DNA of 34,218 nucleotides from Phycisphaerae bacterium (GTDB lineage Bacteria > Planctomycetota > Phycisphaerae > SM23-33). This document shows positions 31,472-34,218 of this stretch, one piece after another. The notes below the pieces were generated by a model, which searched no databases, was not told where the DNA came from, and saw only the letters and a list, made by a program, of their open reading frames with translations. A program made the translations under genes and the position numbers. The DNA is taken from positions 1 to 34,218 of the forward strand of contig JAFGJE010000150.1 in NCBI GenBank assembly GCA_016929245.1, given 5' to 3'. Within the stretch, counting starts at the first letter, position 1, and the number at the start of each line of letters is the position of its first letter.

Positions 31472-32059
31472 TCACGCCTTCGCCAGTTCGACGATGCGTT
31501 CGATCACTTCGTTGATGTGGAACGGTTTGCGGATGAAGTCGTCGGCCCCGGCGTTTTTGAGCATCTCCACGTCGGCTGGGTCCGCGACGCCCGAAATGAT
31601 GATGATCCTGATGTCCTGCAGCGCGGGATTCTCGCGGATCGACCTGCAGAGGGCGTTTCCGTTGATGTCCGGCAGCATGTAGTCCAGGATGATCACGTTG
31701 GGGTGGAACTGCTGCGTCCGCAGGCCCGCGTCGTAGCCCGTCTGGGCGGTGGCGATCTCGAATCGCCCGTCCGAGGATAAGGCGTCCTCGAACAGATCGA
31801 TGATCTCCTTGTCGTCGTCCACGATCAGCACGCGAATGACGTCGCCGACCAGGCCTTCCAGCGGAATGTGGTTGGCGCGCATGAAGTCCACCAGCGCCTC
31901 GTGGGGAATCCGGCGAAACTTGCTGCCCGGTACGCGGAAGCCCTTCAGTTGCCCGCTGTCGAAACAGCGGATGATCGTCTGCTGCGAAAGATTACAGACT
32001 TCGGCAGCTTCTCCGGTGGTATAGACGGCTTTGCCTTTCACCCAACGAATCTCCTGCAT
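31472..32059 (-). CDS. Response regulator with N-terminal excisionase-type HTH and C-terminal receiver
   Basis: 195 residues. Residues 11-62 (VYTTGEAAEVCNLSQQTIIR ... FRVPGSKFRRIPHEALVDFM) form a winged helix of the excisionase/MerR-like HTH_17 type. Residues 75-195 form a receiver domain: acidic pocket DDD 81-83, phosphorylation site Asp126 in ILDYMLPD, Ser156 and Lys178 in IRKPF. The order is reversed compared with most response regulators, in which the receiver comes first. No sensor kinase gene is adjacent, so it is an orphan. It probably switches DNA binding on phosphorylation; targets unknown. Confidence 0.9.
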   Translation of the reverse strand: MQEIRWVKGKAVYTTGEAAEVCNLSQQTIIRCFDSGQLKGFRVPGSKFRRIPHEALVDFMRANHIPLEGLVGDVIRVLIVDDDKEIIDLFEDALSSDGRFEIATAQTGYDAGLRTQQFHPNVIILDYMLPDINGNALCRSIRENPALQDIRIIIISGVADPADVEMLKNAGADDFIRKPFHINEVIERIVELAKA

Positions 32060-32298
32060 TCTGGTCCCAGCAGTACAGTACGCGGCCTGTTTTGGAAACA
32101 GCCTGGAGACCGCACAGATCGCCTATCTGATGTATTTTACCAAGATCGACCAATTTACCACGAGAAGATGAGGAGAAATTGTCGTGGCGGAACGCCCGAT
32201 TCCTCCCACATCGTTGACCGGAGGAAAAAAGGCTACGATGTATCCCGGACGGCTGGTACAATAGGCCCGTTGCAATCCGCAATACAGGAGATGCTTCC

Positions 32299-32520
32299 AT
32301 GAAATCGATACTGTTGCTGATGATCGTGTTGGTTCTGGTCGGCGGTCTGGGGGGGTGCCTGAGCGTCAACGCCCCGGAGAAGGTGGAAGTCCAGGCCAAT
32401 ACGGGCAATCCCAAGTGGAACCGCACCGCCAATCGGTACGCCTCGTACTACGCCGGTTCGAGCAAGTCCCGCCAGAATTGTCAAGACGACGATGATGACG
32501 ATGAAGAGGACGACGACTAG
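32299..32520 (+). CDS. Small lipoprotein with acidic C-terminal tail, 73 aa
   Basis: AGGAG lies 6-10 bases before the ATG at 32299. The signal peptide ends in the lipobox GLGGC (Cys20). The mature part is about 54 residues: a polar middle and a run of Asp/Glu (QDDDDDDEEDDD) at the end. The last 29 bases overlap the start of the next gene in another frame. Function unknown; the acidic tail may bind cations or a partner. Its pairing with a second lipoprotein that also ends in an acidic tail suggests a joint role at the membrane. Confidence 0.75.
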   Translation: MKSILLLMIVLVLVGGLGGCLSVNAPEKVEVQANTGNPKWNRTANRYASYYAGSSKSRQNCQDDDDDDEEDDD

Positions 32521-33751
32521 CCTCGGGTGGCTGTGCCTGGGGATGCTCCTCGCCGGATGTGTCAGCGTCAAGTCCCCCCAGGCGGTGCATTTTAAGATCG
32601 GCGAGGATGACGATCATCGCCGAACGGAGGATACTCCCCGCCGTCAGCGCGTTAACGACGCGGAACCTGCCCATCGCGAACCATCTGCCGACGCGTCGAG
32701 AGAGGACGCGAACACTCGCCCGTCGCGTCGGCCGAATAGGAAAAGCAAGTGGGACATCGCCGCCGATATCGGCAGCACGATCGTCGGTGAGGGGGTGGAA
32801 GGATTCATTTTCTACGCCTTCGACGTGCTGACTCCTCCGGATCGCGAGGTGAAGCTCCAGGCCCGCGTGAAATCCTACGCCCGCGACGCCGACGTGGAGG
32901 GAATCACGCTGTCGTTCCATCGTTTATCCGACGGTAAAGAAGTCGGCAGGGTGGTTACGGATCAGGAAGGATACGCGGCCGTTCGCTATCGGACGGAGGG
33001 AGTGGGCGATGTTCGTTTTTACGTGAAGGTCGCCGGCGGAACCGACCAGGAGCGTCGCGCCCCGCGGGAGTTGCCGCCGGCGCTGCTGCTGGTGTCGGTG
33101 CGGAATCCCGAATCGAGCTTCGTCGTGGTCGATCTGGATCGCACGCTGGTGGAGAGTTCCTTTTTCCGGGTGGTGCTCTGGGACGGCGGCAAGCCCATGC
33201 CCGATTCGCGGCGCGTCATGCGGCGGATCGCCGAAACGCACGACGTGATCTACCTGACGCATCGCCCCGACGACCTGACGCGCACCAGCCGGTTGTGGCT
33301 GGAGGAGAAGGGATACCCCGACGGGGTGCTCGTGCTGAGCACCGCGCGCGGTATGGTGGGCGATTCGGGGAAGTTCAAAGCCGCCCGGCTGCGACGGATT
33401 CGGAAGCATTTTCCCAACCTTCGATTCGGCGTCGGCGACAAGGAGTCGGACATCGAAGCCTACCGCGACAACGGTATGAAGGCGATCTGGATTCCTCGCG
33501 TCAAGGACAAGCCCAAACACCTGGACAAACTCGCCGAAAGGCTGGGTGGCTGGGACGATTCCAATGTGATCGTGGTGGAAGACTGGGGGCGGATCGAACG
33601 GGCGATATTCGGGGAGTATCGCTGCTCCACCGCCCGGTTCGCCGACAAAATCCGCGCCCGCGCGGAACAACTCCGAGCCGAAGAACAAAAACGCCGCCGC
33701 CGCGATGAAGACGATGAAGACGATGAAGACGAGGAAGAAGAGGATGACTGA
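32492..33751 (+). CDS. Lipoprotein with Ig-like and HAD/LNS2-like phosphatase domains
   Basis: 419 residues if started at the ATG at 32492; ATGs at 32495 and 32501 are equally possible. The signal peptide ends in LLAGC (Cys23). After a charged linker (24-85), residues about 116-185 look like an Ig-like beta-sandwich. From 208 a HAD-type domain follows: VVVDLDRTLV (DxDxT, 214-218), LTHRPD (255-260), a Lys near 294 and GVGDKESD (313-320), the order seen in LNS2/APP1-like phosphatidate phosphatases. It may act on a phospholipid or other phosphate ester outside the cytoplasm. The tail is basic, then acidic (DEDDEDDEDEEEEDD). The start overlaps the preceding lipoprotein gene, so the two are coupled. 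Confidence 0.82.
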   Translation: MMTMKRTTTSLGWLCLGMLLAGCVSVKSPQAVHFKIGEDDDHRRTEDTPRRQRVNDAEPAHREPSADASREDANTRPSRRPNRKSKWDIAADIGSTIVGEGVEGFIFYAFDVLTPPDREVKLQARVKSYARDADVEGITLSFHRLSDGKEVGRVVTDQEGYAAVRYRTEGVGDVRFYVKVAGGTDQERRAPRELPPALLLVSVRNPESSFVVVDLDRTLVESSFFRVVLWDGGKPMPDSRRVMRRIAETHDVIYLTHRPDDLTRTSRLWLEEKGYPDGVLVLSTARGMVGDSGKFKAARLRRIRKHFPNLRFGVGDKESDIEAYRDNGMKAIWIPRVKDKPKHLDKLAERLGGWDDSNVIVVEDWGRIERAIFGEYRCSTARFADKIRARAEQLRAEEQKRRRRDEDDEDDEDEEEEDD

Positions 33752-33793
33752 ATACAACATAGACCAATATTGCTCATTGCTATAAAAGCAAAG

Positions 33794-33880
33794 AAATGAA
33801 TGTGTGTCCCTCGATTAGTCAAATGAATGTGTGTCCCTCGATTAGTCGATTAGTCTCCCTCGATTAGTCTCGATTAGCGC
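33794..33880. repeat. 27-bp tandem repeat with degenerate tail
   Basis: 33794-33820 is repeated exactly at 33821-33847. The final word CTCGATTAGTC then recurs in shorter units to about 33880. The block lies in a gap with no recognisable gene. Confidence 0.85.
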
Positions 33881-34003
33881 CTCGATGAGCCAGGTGCAAT
33901 CTTGCAATCGATGAACAAATCCAGAATGTTTGTATTTGTTCATGGACGCACGAGAGATAATTGCACTATGGATAAAAGTTGAATGCAGATTAAATCCTTA
34001 ATG

Positions 34004-34218
34004 TCATCGGGATATGGATAGCACTAAACGTTCAATATAGATGGCGTTTTTTTGTTTGTCTCCCGGAATAAAGGCCGGGCCTGTGAAGTTCAGGCTGACC
34101 CAGATATCATATTTGGCGTCCAACCCCGGCGTTGTGTGTGAGAATTTTTTCTGGCGCTCGGTTATTCTTTTGTTTACAGTGACTTGCAGTAGTTGTTGGT
34201 TACTCTTTTTAGGAGCAA
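34004..34218 (-). CDS. 3' end of a protein gene cut by the window edge
   Basis: The minus-strand frame from 34216 to the stop complementary to 34004-34006 is open for 70 codons and runs off the right edge. The fragment contains LDAKYDIWVSLNFTGPAF and ends NAIYIERLVLSISR. Alternating hydrophobic strands and the terminal beta pattern look like the last strands of a beta-sandwich domain. I do not recognise the parent protein with certainty. Base composition is lower in GC than in most of the window. Confidence 0.65.
   Translation of the reverse strand, partial: APKKSNQQLLQVTVNKRITERQKKFSHTTPGLDAKYDIWVSLNFTGPAFIPGDKQKNAIYIERLVLSISR

Noticed and set aside
33794-33880. CRISPR array
   Set aside because: The repeats are directly adjacent with no unique spacers and there are no cas genes.

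Overview
The window reads as a piece of a Planctomycetota chromosome, probably class Phycisphaerae. This is inferred from several signs together: GC of about 60% or more in most genes, a PEP-CTERM protein, a response regulator with an N-terminal excisionase-type helix-turn-helix, several carbohydrate-active secreted proteins, an ECF-type sigma factor beside an ImmA/IrrE peptidase, and intergenic gaps full of short palindromic repeats. There are no rRNA, tRNA, phage-structural or transposase genes, and no CRISPR array.

Layout. 1-4361: start of a DRE-TIM metallolyase (minus, cut by the edge), a lipoprotein with a disordered tail, and a large beta-helix protein (minus); the last two converge on a perfect 41-bp inverted repeat. 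4580-8892: CrcB fluoride channel, an acidic hypothetical protein (minus) with a clear terminator, an extended SDR epimerase/dehydratase (minus), a short-chain prenyl diphosphate synthase (minus) and an AT-richer TSUP transporter (minus). 8893-9793 is repeat-rich and nearly gene-free. 9794-15339: RluA-type pseudouridine synthase, a divergent pair made of a hypothetical gene and a LexA/CI-like self-cleaving repressor, an RmlD-like reductase, a metallophosphoesterase and a small lipoprotein. 15616-16437: ZIP metal transporter (minus). 16438-17114 holds a chain of hairpins, then a strong promoter and a perfect 16-bp palindrome ahead of a LacI-family regulator. 17115-26008: the regulator, a PEP-CTERM beta-propeller-like protein, a GH43/GH32-like protein, a patatin and a membrane protein (minus), and a GH78 alpha-L-rhamnosidase, a plausible carbohydrate-use neighbourhood.

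26117-28101 is a three-gene overlapping operon: ECF-like sigma factor, small acidic protein and ImmA/IrrE metallopeptidase. I think this is the most interesting system here, because it suggests proteolytic control of a sigma factor. 28210-31452 is an ABC-2 exporter operon (ATPase and two permeases) with a histidine phosphatase gene built into it by overlapping stop/start codons. 31472-33751: a response regulator (minus), then two overlapping lipoprotein genes with acidic tails, the second carrying a HAD/LNS2-like domain. The right edge holds a 27-bp tandem repeat and the 3' end of another minus-strand gene.

At least three families of palindromic repeats occupy most of the longer gaps. All family assignments rest on reading motifs by eye; no database search was done.
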